Shown piece after piece: positions 1 to 8,000 of a stretch of 12,826 nt of DNA (position 1 is its first letter; every line of letters begins with the position of its first letter). This DNA comes from an uncultured Eubacteriales bacterium. GTDB taxonomy: Bacteria; Bacillota; Clostridia; UMGS1810. Both the position numbers and the translations under genes were made by a program. The stretch spans positions 1 through 12,826 of the forward strand of contig USKN01000032.1 in assembly GCA_900555295.1 (NCBI GenBank), read 5' to 3'. Below the pieces are notes generated by a model. The model had not been told where the DNA came from. It saw nothing but the letters and a program-made list of their open reading frames with translations, and searched no databases.

Positions 1-16
1 GTATTTTTAAAAAATA

Positions 17-45
17 TTGGCAAAATTCACAAAACAGTATATAAT
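17..45 (+). promoter_or_regulatory. Possible sigma-A promoter at the left edge
   Basis: TTGGCA (17-22) is followed after exactly 17 bp by TATAAT (40-45), a close match to the housekeeping promoter. Its transcript would start near 52 and first meet a small hairpin (TCGGC-TTTT-GCCGA, 53-66). No convincing gene follows on this strand: the first ATG (51) opens only a ten-codon frame. An overlapping minus-strand candidate (TTGACT at 71-76, TATAAT at 46-51) has a long 19-bp spacer and would read leftwards out of the window. AT-rich DNA gives such matches by chance, so neither is certain. Confidence 0.35.
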
Positions 46-128
46 ATTATATGTCGGCTTTTGCCGATTTAGTCAAGACTTAAAACAGTGTAAAAACGGC
101 GGCTATGTCACCTTTAAACTGATTTATA

Positions 129-244
129 TTAATTATGAATTATTAATTATAAATTTCTAATTGTTTTTCACCTCATCAGACGGGCGACCACGCAGGGTCG
201 CCCCTACTATGCATTATGAATTATAAATTATGCATTATGCATTG
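129..244. repeat. AT-rich repeat block around a GC-rich hairpin
   Basis: An 8-bp perfect inverted repeat, GGGCGACC (182-189) and GGTCGCCC (196-203), encloses a 6-nt loop. It sits inside AT-rich, low-complexity DNA built from ATTATGAATTAT-like words; the same 12-bp word occurs at 132-143 and 213-224, on either side of the hairpin. ATGCATTATG-type words continue up to the end of pgeF. The hairpin follows the pgeF stop codon on the minus strand but has no T-run in either direction, so it is not a standard intrinsic terminator. The form fits a dispersed intergenic repeat or a small non-autonomous element; this is inference from the layout. Positions 1-245 hold no gene I can support. Confidence 0.5.
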
Positions 245-245
245 T

Positions 246-1085
246 TCATTCACTCATACATATTACCGACGACAGCAATCCTCTTTTTGCACCGAGTCCC
301 CTATGTGAATACAATACGTCGCAAAGGCACTTTGTGCATAAATCGCTTACCGCAATGTTTTGCGCGGGAATACCCGCATTAATTAATATTTGCTTATTTA
401 TGTTTGGCAAATCAAGATAATATTTATCATTTCTTTTTGTTATAAAATCATCAAACCCAAATCTATCGTAAAAATCGTTATATAATTCCTGCGACACTTC
501 ATAACATTCGGCGCATATGCACGGACCAATTGTTACAACAACATTTTCGGGACGTGTTCCGTAATTTTTGGTCATACCGTCAAGCGTATTTTGCGCGAGC
601 TGTTCATAGGTACCGCGCCAGCCGCAATGCGCATTTGCGATTACCCTGTTTTTAATATCGGTAAACGATACGGGTACGCAATCGGCGGTATGAATTACAA
701 GACCTATATTTTGCTTATTTGTTATAAGCGCGTCAACATCGGTATAATCACGTTCGCAAAAAATCCCTTTTCCCAAATCGTTTTCGCCCGTTATACGGTA
801 ATTTGCGCTGTGCGTTTGCTTGGCAAACACAAGCCTTTCTGCGTTAAACCCCGCGGCGGCGCAAAATCTTTTGTAATTTTCACGCACGTTGTGAGGGTCG
901 TCATCTGTTTTAAAGCCGAGGTTAAGATATTTTAATGCGTCACCCTCCGACACACCGCCTATGCGTGTGGATACCGCGTGATTTACAAACGGGTAATTAT
1001 TAAGAATATTAAATTTTAAATACACAACACCGTTTTTTTGATAAAGCGACATTGTTTTTGATTTTTTTAAAGCTTCAACCGACAC
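246..1085 (-). CDS. pgeF: PgeF/YfiH-family protein (laccase-domain polyphenol oxidase, purine nucleoside phosphorylase)
   Basis: This is a cytosolic protein of the YfiH/PgeF family, long called multicopper polyphenol oxidase. Members have been shown to act on purine nucleosides (phosphorolysis, adenosine deamination) and the family is linked to peptidoglycan editing. Numbered from the GTG at 1083-1085 (279 aa), the conserved zinc-site residues are His92 (QTHS), Cys136 (HTADC) and His153 (AHCGWRG). The family's IGPCI and C-terminal LCTKC...SHRG stretches are also present. The open frame runs up to a GTG at 1094, but the AAAGG ribosome binding site (1096-1100) lies only 1 nt from that codon. 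It is 10 nt from the GTG at 1085, which I prefer. An ATG at 1050-1052 aligns best with the usual N-terminus (M...KNGVVYLKF) but has no clear ribosome binding site. The gene is intact. No obvious promoter is visible upstream, so it may be read from fba or from the repeat element between them. Confidence 0.9.
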   Translation of the reverse strand: MSVEALKKSKTMSLYQKNGVVYLKFNILNNYPFVNHAVSTRIGGVSEGDALKYLNLGFKTDDDPHNVRENYKRFCAAAGFNAERLVFAKQTHSANYRITGENDLGKGIFCERDYTDVDALITNKQNIGLVIHTADCVPVSFTDIKNRVIANAHCGWRGTYEQLAQNTLDGMTKNYGTRPENVVVTIGPCICAECYEVSQELYNDFYDRFGFDDFITKRNDKYYLDLPNINKQILINAGIPAQNIAVSDLCTKCLCDVLYSHRGLGAKRGLLSSVICMSE

Positions 1086-1149
1086 ATAACACACACCTTT
1101 CTTAAAATTTAAAATTCAAGTAAACTCTGTACCGCACACCGCCCTGCGG

Positions 1150-1431
1150 TTTAGGCAAGAGGGAGTTGAACACGCATTGCCCAACACCGGATGTTTTTCA
1201 CAATCTTTCAGCTTGTCGGTTTTGACGGGCGACAGCCCGCCTGCACCCTGCCGCACTAAAATCTTGCAAAAAACATCTCGGTGGCGGGTGCGAGCAGTTT
1301 AACATAAGAGATTTTTGTTGTTATAAGAAAAACACCGCAGGGAATACTGTCGTATTTTCAAGGTGTTTGACGCAATAACAGCGAAAATTTCTGTGTTAAA
1401 CCAATGTGAGTTCGACTCCCTCTTGCCTAAA
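1150..1431. repeat. 282-bp element with 30-bp imperfect terminal inverted repeats (MITE or structured RNA)
   Basis: The ends 1150-1179 and 1402-1431 are inverted copies, sharing AGGCAAGAGGGAG / CTCCCTCTTGCCT. Of 30 positions, 27 pair by Watson-Crick rules, two form G-U pairs if read as plus-strand RNA (1167/1414 and 1174/1407), and one is an A-A mismatch (1172/1409). The interior is GC-richer than its surroundings and holds further inverted repeats: ACACCGGATGTTTTT (1184-1198) against AAAAACATCTCGGTG (about 1269-1283), CGGGC-GACA-GCCCG near 1226-1239, and GTTTAACA (1297-1304) against TGTTAAAC (1393-1400). No coding frame of note lies inside. TA dinucleotides border the inner GGCAAGAG...CTCTTGCC core, as after insertion at TA, but no longer target duplication is seen. 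It fits a miniature inverted-repeat element or a highly structured RNA. With the terminator next to it, it fills most of the pgeF-fba gap. I do not recognise it as a known RNA family. Confidence 0.7.
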
Positions 1432-1466
1432 AAAGGCAGTGTAAAAAATTTACGCTGCCCTTTTTC
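1432..1466. terminator. Bidirectional intrinsic terminator downstream of fba
   Basis: GGCAGTGTAAA (1435-1445) pairs with TTTACGCTGCC (1449-1459) around an AAA loop, giving an 11-bp stem. The plus strand follows it with TTTTT (1461-1465). The minus strand follows it with a seven-T run that merges into the end of the neighbouring inverted-repeat element. It lies about 35 nt past the fba stop codon and is the natural fba terminator. One pair (1440/1454) is a G-U wobble in plus-strand RNA but an A-C mismatch in minus-strand RNA, so the hairpin is slightly stronger for rightward transcription. Confidence 0.75.
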
Positions 1467-1494
1467 TGCTTGTTTATATATTGCGCTTTATTTA

Positions 1495-2358
1495 TTACGC
1501 TTTGTTTATTGAACCGAAAAGTTCCATTTTTTCTTTAACCGTTGCTTTAATAGCGTCAAATCCCGGAGCAAGAAGTTTACGCGGGTCAAAGCCTTTGCCC
1601 TCCAAGTCTTTTCCTGCTTCAACGTATTTTCTTGTAGCTTCGGCAAATGCAAGCTGGCACTCGGTATTTACGTTGATTTTTGATACGCCGAGGCTGATTG
1701 CTTTTTTAATCATATCTGCCGGAATACCAGTTCCGCCGTGAAGTACAAGCGGCATAGGATTGGTGATTTCGCTTATTTTTTCGAGTACGTCAAAACGGAG
1801 TCCTGCCCAATTTGCGGGGTATTTGCCGTGAATGTTGCCTATACCTGCGGCAAGCATATCCACACCGAGGTCGGCAATCATTTTACATTCGTTGGGGTCG
1901 GCAACCTCGCCGCCGCCTATTACGCCGTCCTCTTCACCGCCGATTGAGCCAACCTCTGCCTCTACCGACAAGCCTTTGCCGTGAGCGTATTTAATAATTT
2001 CTTTTGTTTTTTCAATATTTTCTTCTATACCGTAATGCGAACCGTCAAACATTACCGATGAAAAACCTGCGTCGATTACTTTAAATGCGTGTTCATAACT
2101 GCCGTGGTCGAGATGAAGTGCTACCGGTACCGAAATATCGAGTTCGTTTAACATACCGTTTACCATTCCCACAACGGTTTTATAACCTGCCATATATTTG
2201 CCTGCGCCTTCCGACACACCCAAAATTACAGGCGATTTAAGTTCTTCGGCAGTAAGTAAAATAGCCTTTGTCCATTCAAGGTTATTAATATTAAACTGAC
2301 CTACCGCATATTTACCCTGTTTTGCTTTAACAAGCATTTCTTTTGCAGATACTAACAT
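1495..2358 (-). CDS. fba: Class II fructose-bisphosphate aldolase
   Basis: This zinc-dependent glycolytic/gluconeogenic enzyme interconverts fructose-1,6-bisphosphate with dihydroxyacetone phosphate and glyceraldehyde-3-phosphate in the cytosol. At 287 aa it is the usual size of the short Gram-positive type. Visible family residues are the HLDHG motif (82-86, catalytic Asp84 and zinc ligand His85), EAEVGSIGGEEDG (133-145), zinc ligands His177 (GNIHGKYP) and His207 (LHGGTG), and the phosphate-binding KINVNTE near 227. The close tagatose-bisphosphate aldolases share most of these motifs, so substrate is inferred from overall likeness. The ATG start is fixed by an AGGAGG ribosome binding site (2368-2373) 9 nt upstream. 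It has its own promoter at 2404-2432 and a terminator at 1432-1466, so it is probably a single-gene transcript with some read-through possible into pgeF. Confidence 0.96.
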   Translation of the reverse strand: MLVSAKEMLVKAKQGKYAVGQFNINNLEWTKAILLTAEELKSPVILGVSEGAGKYMAGYKTVVGMVNGMLNELDISVPVALHLDHGSYEHAFKVIDAGFSSVMFDGSHYGIEENIEKTKEIIKYAHGKGLSVEAEVGSIGGEEDGVIGGGEVADPNECKMIADLGVDMLAAGIGNIHGKYPANWAGLRFDVLEKISEITNPMPLVLHGGTGIPADMIKKAISLGVSKINVNTECQLAFAEATRKYVEAGKDLEGKGFDPRKLLAPGFDAIKATVKEKMELFGSINKA

Positions 2359-2403
2359 TATAAAATTCCTCCTCTGTAGGCATAAATTGCCTCATTTAAT
2401 TAA

Positions 2404-2432
2404 ATTATACCCTTAATAGCGCAATATGTCAA
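2404..2432 (-). promoter_or_regulatory. fba promoter
   Basis: Read on the minus strand, TTGACA (2427-2432) is followed after 17 bp by TATAAT (2404-2409), a perfect match to the sigma-A consensus. Transcription would begin near 2397, giving a leader of about 40 nt with the AGGAGG ribosome binding site. This fits strong constitutive expression of a glycolytic gene. Confidence 0.8.
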
Positions 2433-2490
2433 TATACGTCGTTAAATTTTAGATATTACATATAAAATACCGTTGTTAAATTAAACGAAT

Positions 2491-2557
2491 AATGAACAAT
2501 TGCTCATTTTGGTACTTGTATTAACGGTGAATGTGTGTTAAAATTATTATATACAAT
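2491..2557 (+). promoter_or_regulatory. Probable hydG-operon promoter region with an imperfect palindrome
   Basis: The operon must start in the 246-bp divergent gap. The best -10 candidates are TATTAT (2545-2550) with TTAACG (2521-2526) 18 bp upstream, or TACAAT (2552-2557) with no good -35 box. Neither matches consensus as well as the fba promoter, which hints at an activated or regulated start. Upstream lies an 18-bp palindrome, AATGAACAA-TTGCTCATT (2491-2508, 8 of 9 pairs), a possible operator. The exact start site is not settled by the sequence. Confidence 0.35.
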
Positions 2558-2604
2558 TTTACTGGAAAGTATTTGTCTGACCGAGAAAAGGAGATAAAAA
2601 AATA

Positions 2605-4020
2605 ATGTACAATCCAAAATCATTAAAGGCAGAAGAATTTATTTGCCACGAAGAAGTTGAAAAATGCTTAAAATACGCGGAGGAAAACAAAAATAACATT
2701 CCTCTTGTAGACAGTATTTTAGAAAAAGCACGCAAAAGAAAGGGCATAACTCACGGCGAAGCGGCGGTGCTGCTTGCCTGTACCGACGAGGCAAAGATAA
2801 GCGAAATGTACGACCTTGCCGAACAAATAAAAAAAGATTTTTACGGCAACAGAATAGTTATGTTTGCCCCTCTTTATTTATCAAACTATTGTGTAAACGG
2901 CTGTGTTTACTGCCCGTATCACAATCAAAACAAACATATTCCGCGTAAAAAACTTACGCAGGAGGAAGTTGCCGCAGAAGTTGTGGCACTCCAGGATATG
3001 GGGCATAAACGTTTGGCAATAGAGGCGGGCGAAGACCCCGTAAATAACCCTATTGAATATATATTGGACTGCATAAAAACCATTTATTCAATAAAACATA
3101 AAAACGGCGCAATACGCAGAGTAAACGTAAATATTGCCGCAACAACAGTAGAAAATTACAAAAAACTTCACGATGCGGGAATAGGCACATATATTTTGTT
3201 TCAGGAAACATATCACAAAGAAAGTTACGAAAAGCTGCACCCGACAGGTCCGAAACACAATTATGCATACCATACCGAGGCTATGGACAGAGCTATGCAG
3301 GGCGGTATAGATGATGTGGGACTCGGAGTGCTGTTTGGTCTTGAAATGTATAAATACGAGCTGTGCGCACTTATAATGCACGCCGAGCATCTTGAGGCGG
3401 TGCACGGAGTAGGCCCGCACACAATAAGCGTACCCAGAGTAAAACGCGCCGACGATATTGACCCCGAAACGTTTGACAACGGAATATCCGACGATATATT
3501 TGCAAAAATATGCGCAATTATAAGAATTACCGTACCGTATACGGGTATGATTATTTCAACGCGTGAGAGCCAAAAAGTACGCGAAAAAGTAATTCGTTTG
3601 GGCGTATCGCAAATAAGCGGTGCCTCACGTACAAGCGTTGGCGGCTATACCGAGGAAGAACGCCCCACAGATACCGAACAGTTTGACGTATCGGATAGGC
3701 GGACGCTTGACGAAGTTGTAAGGTGGCTGATGGAGTTAGGTTATATTCCGAGTTTTTGCACTGCCTGTTACAGAGAGGGCAGAACGGGCGACAGATTTAT
3801 GTCACTTTGCAAAAGCGGACAGATACAAAATTGCTGTCACCCCAATGCGCTTATGACATTAAAAGAATTTTTGGAGGATTATGCAAGCGACGAAACCAAA
3901 AAAATAGGCGATAAACTTATTAAAGCCGAGCTTGAAAACATACCCAAAGAAAATGTACGAAACATTGCAAAACAGTATATAGAAAACATAAAAGACGGTA
4001 AACGTGATTTTAGATTTTAA
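2605..4020 (+). CDS. hydG: [FeFe]-hydrogenase maturase HydG (radical SAM tyrosine lyase)
   Basis: HydG cleaves tyrosine to p-cresol and dehydroglycine, and turns the latter into the CO and CN- ligands delivered as an Fe(CO)2CN unit for the hydrogenase H-cluster. The 471-aa protein has the radical SAM motif Cys96-X3-Cys100-X2-Cys103 (CVNGCVYC) at the front of a TIM barrel. It also has the C-terminal auxiliary-cluster motif Cys385-X2-Cys388-X22-Cys411. That CX2CX22C spacing marks HydG and separates it from its relative ThiH, which lacks this arrangement of a second cluster and is shorter. The protein is full length with no damaged motif. AAGGAG (2588-2593) lies 11 nt before the ATG. It is the first gene of the operon, with ispG 13 bp downstream. 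hydE, hydF and the hydrogenase itself are not in the window, so they must be elsewhere in the genome. Confidence 0.93.
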   Translation: MYNPKSLKAEEFICHEEVEKCLKYAEENKNNIPLVDSILEKARKRKGITHGEAAVLLACTDEAKISEMYDLAEQIKKDFYGNRIVMFAPLYLSNYCVNGCVYCPYHNQNKHIPRKKLTQEEVAAEVVALQDMGHKRLAIEAGEDPVNNPIEYILDCIKTIYSIKHKNGAIRRVNVNIAATTVENYKKLHDAGIGTYILFQETYHKESYEKLHPTGPKHNYAYHTEAMDRAMQGGIDDVGLGVLFGLEMYKYELCALIMHAEHLEAVHGVGPHTISVPRVKRADDIDPETFDNGISDDIFAKICAIIRITVPYTGMIISTRESQKVREKVIRLGVSQISGASRTSVGGYTEEERPTDTEQFDVSDRRTLDEVVRWLMELGYIPSFCTACYREGRTGDRFMSLCKSGQIQNCCHPNALMTLKEFLEDYASDETKKIGDKLIKAELENIPKENVRNIAKQYIENIKDGKRDFRF

Positions 4021-4033
4021 GAGGTAACCCAAA

Positions 4034-5077
4034 ATGACAAAGTGTATAACTGCAGGTAACAAAAAAATAGGCGGAGGTAACCCTGTTTTAATACAGTCAA
4101 TGTGCAACACGCGCACATATGACGTAAACTCGACAGTTGAGCAGATTTTAAAGCTTGAAGACGCAGGGTGCGATATAATACGCGTTGCCGTACCCAATGA
4201 AGAAAGCGCTCTTGCGATAAGTGCAATTAAGAAAAAAATTCATATTCCGCTTGTTGCCGATATACATTTTGACTACCGCCTGGCGGTAACGGCAATGCAA
4301 AACGGTGTGGATAAAGTGCGCATAAACCCGGGCAATATTGGTTCGGAAGATGGCATAAGGGCGGTTGTGTCCTGCGCAAAAGAAAGAAACATACCCATAA
4401 GAATAGGCGTAAACAGCGGCTCGATTGAAAAAGATATTTTGCAAAAATATCAAAAACCCTGCGCCGAGGGTATGGTTGAAAGCGCAAAAAAACATATTGA
4501 CATTTTAAATAAATACGGCTTTGACGATATTGTTGTATCGCTTAAATCGTCCGATGTTAAAATGACAATAGACGCATACAGGCTTATGAGCAAAACTTTT
4601 GATTACCCGCTGCATTTGGGAGTTACCGAGGCAGGCACATTTTTGGGAGGCACGGTAAAATCCGCCGTGGGATTGGGCGCGCTTTTGTGCGACGGCATAG
4701 GCGATACAATAAGAGTATCGCTTACCGACGACCCCATAAAAGAGGTAATCGTTGCCAAAGAAATATTAAAAGCGCTCGGGCTTAAACAAAGCGGAGCAAG
4801 GTTTATATCCTGTCCCACTTGCGCACGCACAAACATTAATCTTATACCGCTTGCGCAAAAGGTGGAAAATTATCTTTCGGGCATAAACAAAAATATTACC
4901 GTTGCGGTTATGGGCTGTGCGGTAAACGGTCCCGGCGAGGCAAGAGAAGCGGATATAGGCATTGCCGGCGGATGCGGCGAGGGACTTATATTTAAAAAAG
5001 GCAAGCCGTTTAAAAAGGTAAGCGAGAGTGAGCTTTTTGACGCTCTTGTGTATGAAATAGAAAATATGGAAGGTTAA
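4034..5077 (+). CDS. ispG: 4-hydroxy-3-methylbut-2-en-1-yl diphosphate synthase (IspG/GcpE)
   Basis: IspG carries out the penultimate step of the MEP isoprenoid pathway, the two-electron reductive ring opening of methylerythritol cyclodiphosphate to HMBPP, using a [4Fe-4S] cluster fed by ferredoxin or flavodoxin. The 347-aa protein begins with the family's short lead into GGGNPVLIQSM and a TIM-barrel domain (about 1-240). The C-terminal reductase-like domain gives the cluster ligands Cys260 and Cys263 (CPTCAR), Cys295 (MGCAVNGPGE) and Glu302. This is the compact bacterial form without the plant/Chlamydia insert. A GAGG ribosome binding site (4021-4024) directly follows the hydG stop codon and sits 9 nt before the ATG. 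polC starts 6 bp after the ispG stop, as in many Firmicutes. The enzyme appears complete. Confidence 0.96.
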   Translation: MTKCITAGNKKIGGGNPVLIQSMCNTRTYDVNSTVEQILKLEDAGCDIIRVAVPNEESALAISAIKKKIHIPLVADIHFDYRLAVTAMQNGVDKVRINPGNIGSEDGIRAVVSCAKERNIPIRIGVNSGSIEKDILQKYQKPCAEGMVESAKKHIDILNKYGFDDIVVSLKSSDVKMTIDAYRLMSKTFDYPLHLGVTEAGTFLGGTVKSAVGLGALLCDGIGDTIRVSLTDDPIKEVIVAKEILKALGLKQSGARFISCPTCARTNINLIPLAQKVENYLSGINKNITVAVMGCAVNGPGEAREADIGIAGGCGEGLIFKKGKPFKKVSESELFDALVYEIENMEG

Positions 5078-5083
5078 AAACAA

Positions 5084-8000
5084 ATGTCACCCACTAATAT
5101 AAAACTTGAAAATGTATTTACGGGCGCATCTGTTCCCGATGAGCTTAAAAATGCCGTAATTTACGACACAAAAGCCTCGGCAAGCGACAGAAAAATGACG
5201 GTTACAATAGCGTCCGACAGCCTTATAAATTACGGCGTTATAGAAAAATTTAAACAGTATATAAAAGATAAATACAGCTTAAACGAATTTATTTTAAAAG
5301 TTAAATATATAGACGTAACTTTAGAAGATTTGGGTGTAAGCGAATATTACGGCAACCTCGTTTTTTATGTAAATGAGGTTGTAAAAGGTGTGCGCCATTT
5401 GTTTTTGGACAGTACTGCAGACTTTGACGGCAAAACGCTTACAATACATTGCAAATACGGAACGGTAATGCTTAAACAGCTCAAATGCGACGCGGTTATA
5501 AAAAAACTTGTTAATTTGCAGACGGGTATAAACGTTGAGGTGGAATTTTGTGACGATTTAACGGGTGAGGATATAGAAAAAATGCACCGCGAAACTCTGT
5601 CGAGTTTGCCTGTAATTACCGCACCGCCCGAAAAAAAGGACGAACCCAAAAAAGCGGAGGCGGCAGCGGTTGACCCCGACAGCTCCGTAATACTTGGCAG
5701 ACCCATAAAAGAACAGCCCGTATCGATTGCAGATATAGCGGAGGACAGCCGATTTGTTGTAACGGGCGGAGAAATTATAAAAAGCGATACGCGAGAGCTT
5801 AAAAGCGGTAAAATATTGGTAACCTTTGATATTTCGGACCCGACCGACGCATATGTTTGCAAAACATTTGTTGCACCCGAAAAATTTGAAGAAATAAAAG
5901 GCGAATTTAAAGAGGGTAAGTACGTTGTTGTAAAGGGACGTATGCAATACGATACTTTTGCAAAAGAAAACGTGCTTATGATAAACGATATATCGCGCGG
6001 ACGCGCACCCAAAGGCAGACAGGATAACGCAAAAGAAAAGCGCGTTGAACTGCATATGCACACATCAATGTCTAACCTTGACGCAATGACGGACGTTAAA
6101 AAACTTGTAAAGACCGCCATAAGCTGGGGGCATAAAGCTGTTGCCGTAACCGACCACGGAGTTGTGCAGGCATTCCCCGACGCATACAGCGCCTCGGGCG
6201 GCGGCAAAGATATAAAAATACTGTACGGTGTTGAATGTTATTTGGTAAACGACAGCGTAAGTATAGTAACGGGCACGCAGAGTATGCCGCTCGGCGGCGA
6301 ATTTGTTGTGTTTGATATTGAAACAACAGGACTTTCGCCCGCAAAGGAAAAAATAACCGAAATAGGTGCGGTTAAAATAAAAGACGGTAAAATTTGCGAT
6401 TCTTTTAACGAGCTTGTAAACCCCGAAAGAGAAATACCGTATAAAATACGTGAACTTACGGGTATAACCGACGATATGGTGTGCGATAAACCCACAATAT
6501 CCGAAATATTGCCCAAATTTTATGAATTTATAGGCAATGCTGTTCTTGTGGCTCATAACGCAAATTTTGATACGTCGTTTATAAAAGAGGCGGCACAGCA
6601 AAACGGTATGGAGTTTAACTTTACGTTTTTGGATACTTTGTCGCTTGCGCGCACACTTGTAAAGGATATTAAAAATCATAAGCTCGATACGCTTACAAAG
6701 CACTTTAAAATTAAGCTTGAAAATCATCACCGTGCGTGTGATGACGCGCTTGCAACGGGACAGGTGTTTATTGAGCTTTTAAAACTGCTCGAGCAAAAAG
6801 AGGTAAGCGATATTTCGCAAATCAATACGGCGCTTGCCGATGATGTGGATATACGCACGCTTAAAACATACCACGCAATATTGCTTGTAAAATCGCAGGA
6901 GGGTATGCGTAATTTGTATAATATTATTTCGCGTTCGCATCTTGATTATTTTTATAAAAAACCGCGTGCGCCCAAAAGTCTTATACAAAAATACCGCGGC
7001 GGACTTATAGTAGGTTCTGCCTGTGAGGCGGGCGAGCTATACAAGGCAATACTTGAAAATCCGTATAATATGGATTACGCAAAAATAAACGAAATAGTTA
7101 ATTTTTACGATTATCTCGAAATTCAGCCTCTCGGCAATAACAGCTTTTTATTGCGTGACGGCAAAGTTGAGAGTACAGATGATTTAAAATACATAAATAA
7201 GCAAATAATAGACTTGGGCAGACGTTACAATAAATTAACCGTTGCAACGTGCGACGTGCATTTTTTAAACCCCGAGGACGAAATATTCAGACGTATTTTG
7301 CAATTCGGGCAGGGCTATAACGACGCCGACACACAGCCGCCGCTGTTTTTCAGAACAACGGACGAAATGCTTGCGGAGTTTGATTATTTGGGCGAGGACC
7401 TTGCACGTGAAGTGGTAATAGAAAACCCAAACAAAATAGCTGATATGATAGATTACGTTCAGCCTGTACCCGACGAAAAAGCACCGCCCGAAATACCGGG
7501 TTCGGACGAACTTTTAAGAGAGCTTACCTACGAAAAGGCAAAAAGCATTTACGGCGACGATTTGCCCGAAATAGTAAAAGACAGAATAGACATTGAGCTT
7601 AACTCGATTATAAGCAACGGCTACTCGGTGCTTTACATTATAGCGCAAAAACTTGTGCATAAATCAAACAGCGACGGTTATTTGGTAGGTTCGAGAGGTT
7701 CGGTAGGTTCGTCGCTTGTGGCATATATGAGCGGTATAACAGAGGTTAATTCACTTCCTCCGCACTATGTATGCCCCAATTGCCGCCACAGTGAGTTTAT
7801 AGAGGACGGATCTGTAGGCTGCGGCTACGATATGCCCGATAAAGCCTGCCCAAAGTGCGGTACGGTTATGAATAAAGACGGCCACGAAATACCGTTTCAA
7901 ACATTCCTTGGATTTAAAGGTGATAAAGAGCCTGATATCGACTTAAACTTTTCGGGCGATTATCAGCCGGTAGCGCATAAATATATTGAAGAACTGTTTG

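Noticed and set aside
182..203. Intrinsic terminator for pgeF
   Set aside because: The stem is strong but no T-run follows it on either strand, and its flanks are repeat-like.
591..935. 114-aa plus-strand open frame opposite pgeF
   Set aside because: It lies wholly within the conserved pgeF gene on the other strand and shows no recognisable domain.
1402..1431. GAGTTCGACTCCC resembles the T-arm of a tRNA or tmRNA 3' end
   Set aside because: The bases that would form the T-stem do not pair (GTGAG against CCCTC), there is no CCA, no matching tRNA body and no tag-peptide reading frame. The stretch is explained as one arm of the long inverted repeat.
1559..1994. Plus-strand open frames opposite fba (69-86 aa)
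   Set aside because: They are shadows of the aldolase coding sequence without independent support.
2472..2490. TTGTTAAATT as a Rex (redox repressor) site in front of hydG
   Set aside because: Only the left half of a TTGTTAA...TTAACAA site is present. The right half is out of register and altered (AAACGA), and such words are common in AT-rich DNA.
2605..4020. Tyrosine lyase ThiH of thiamine synthesis
   Set aside because: The C-terminal CX2CX22C auxiliary-cluster motif and 471-aa length mark HydG, and no thiamine genes are nearby.
5365..6730. Long minus-strand open frames opposite polC (280, 167, 221 aa)
   Set aside because: They overlap a fully conserved gene, have low-complexity composition, no family motifs and no ribosome binding site; they are mirror frames.
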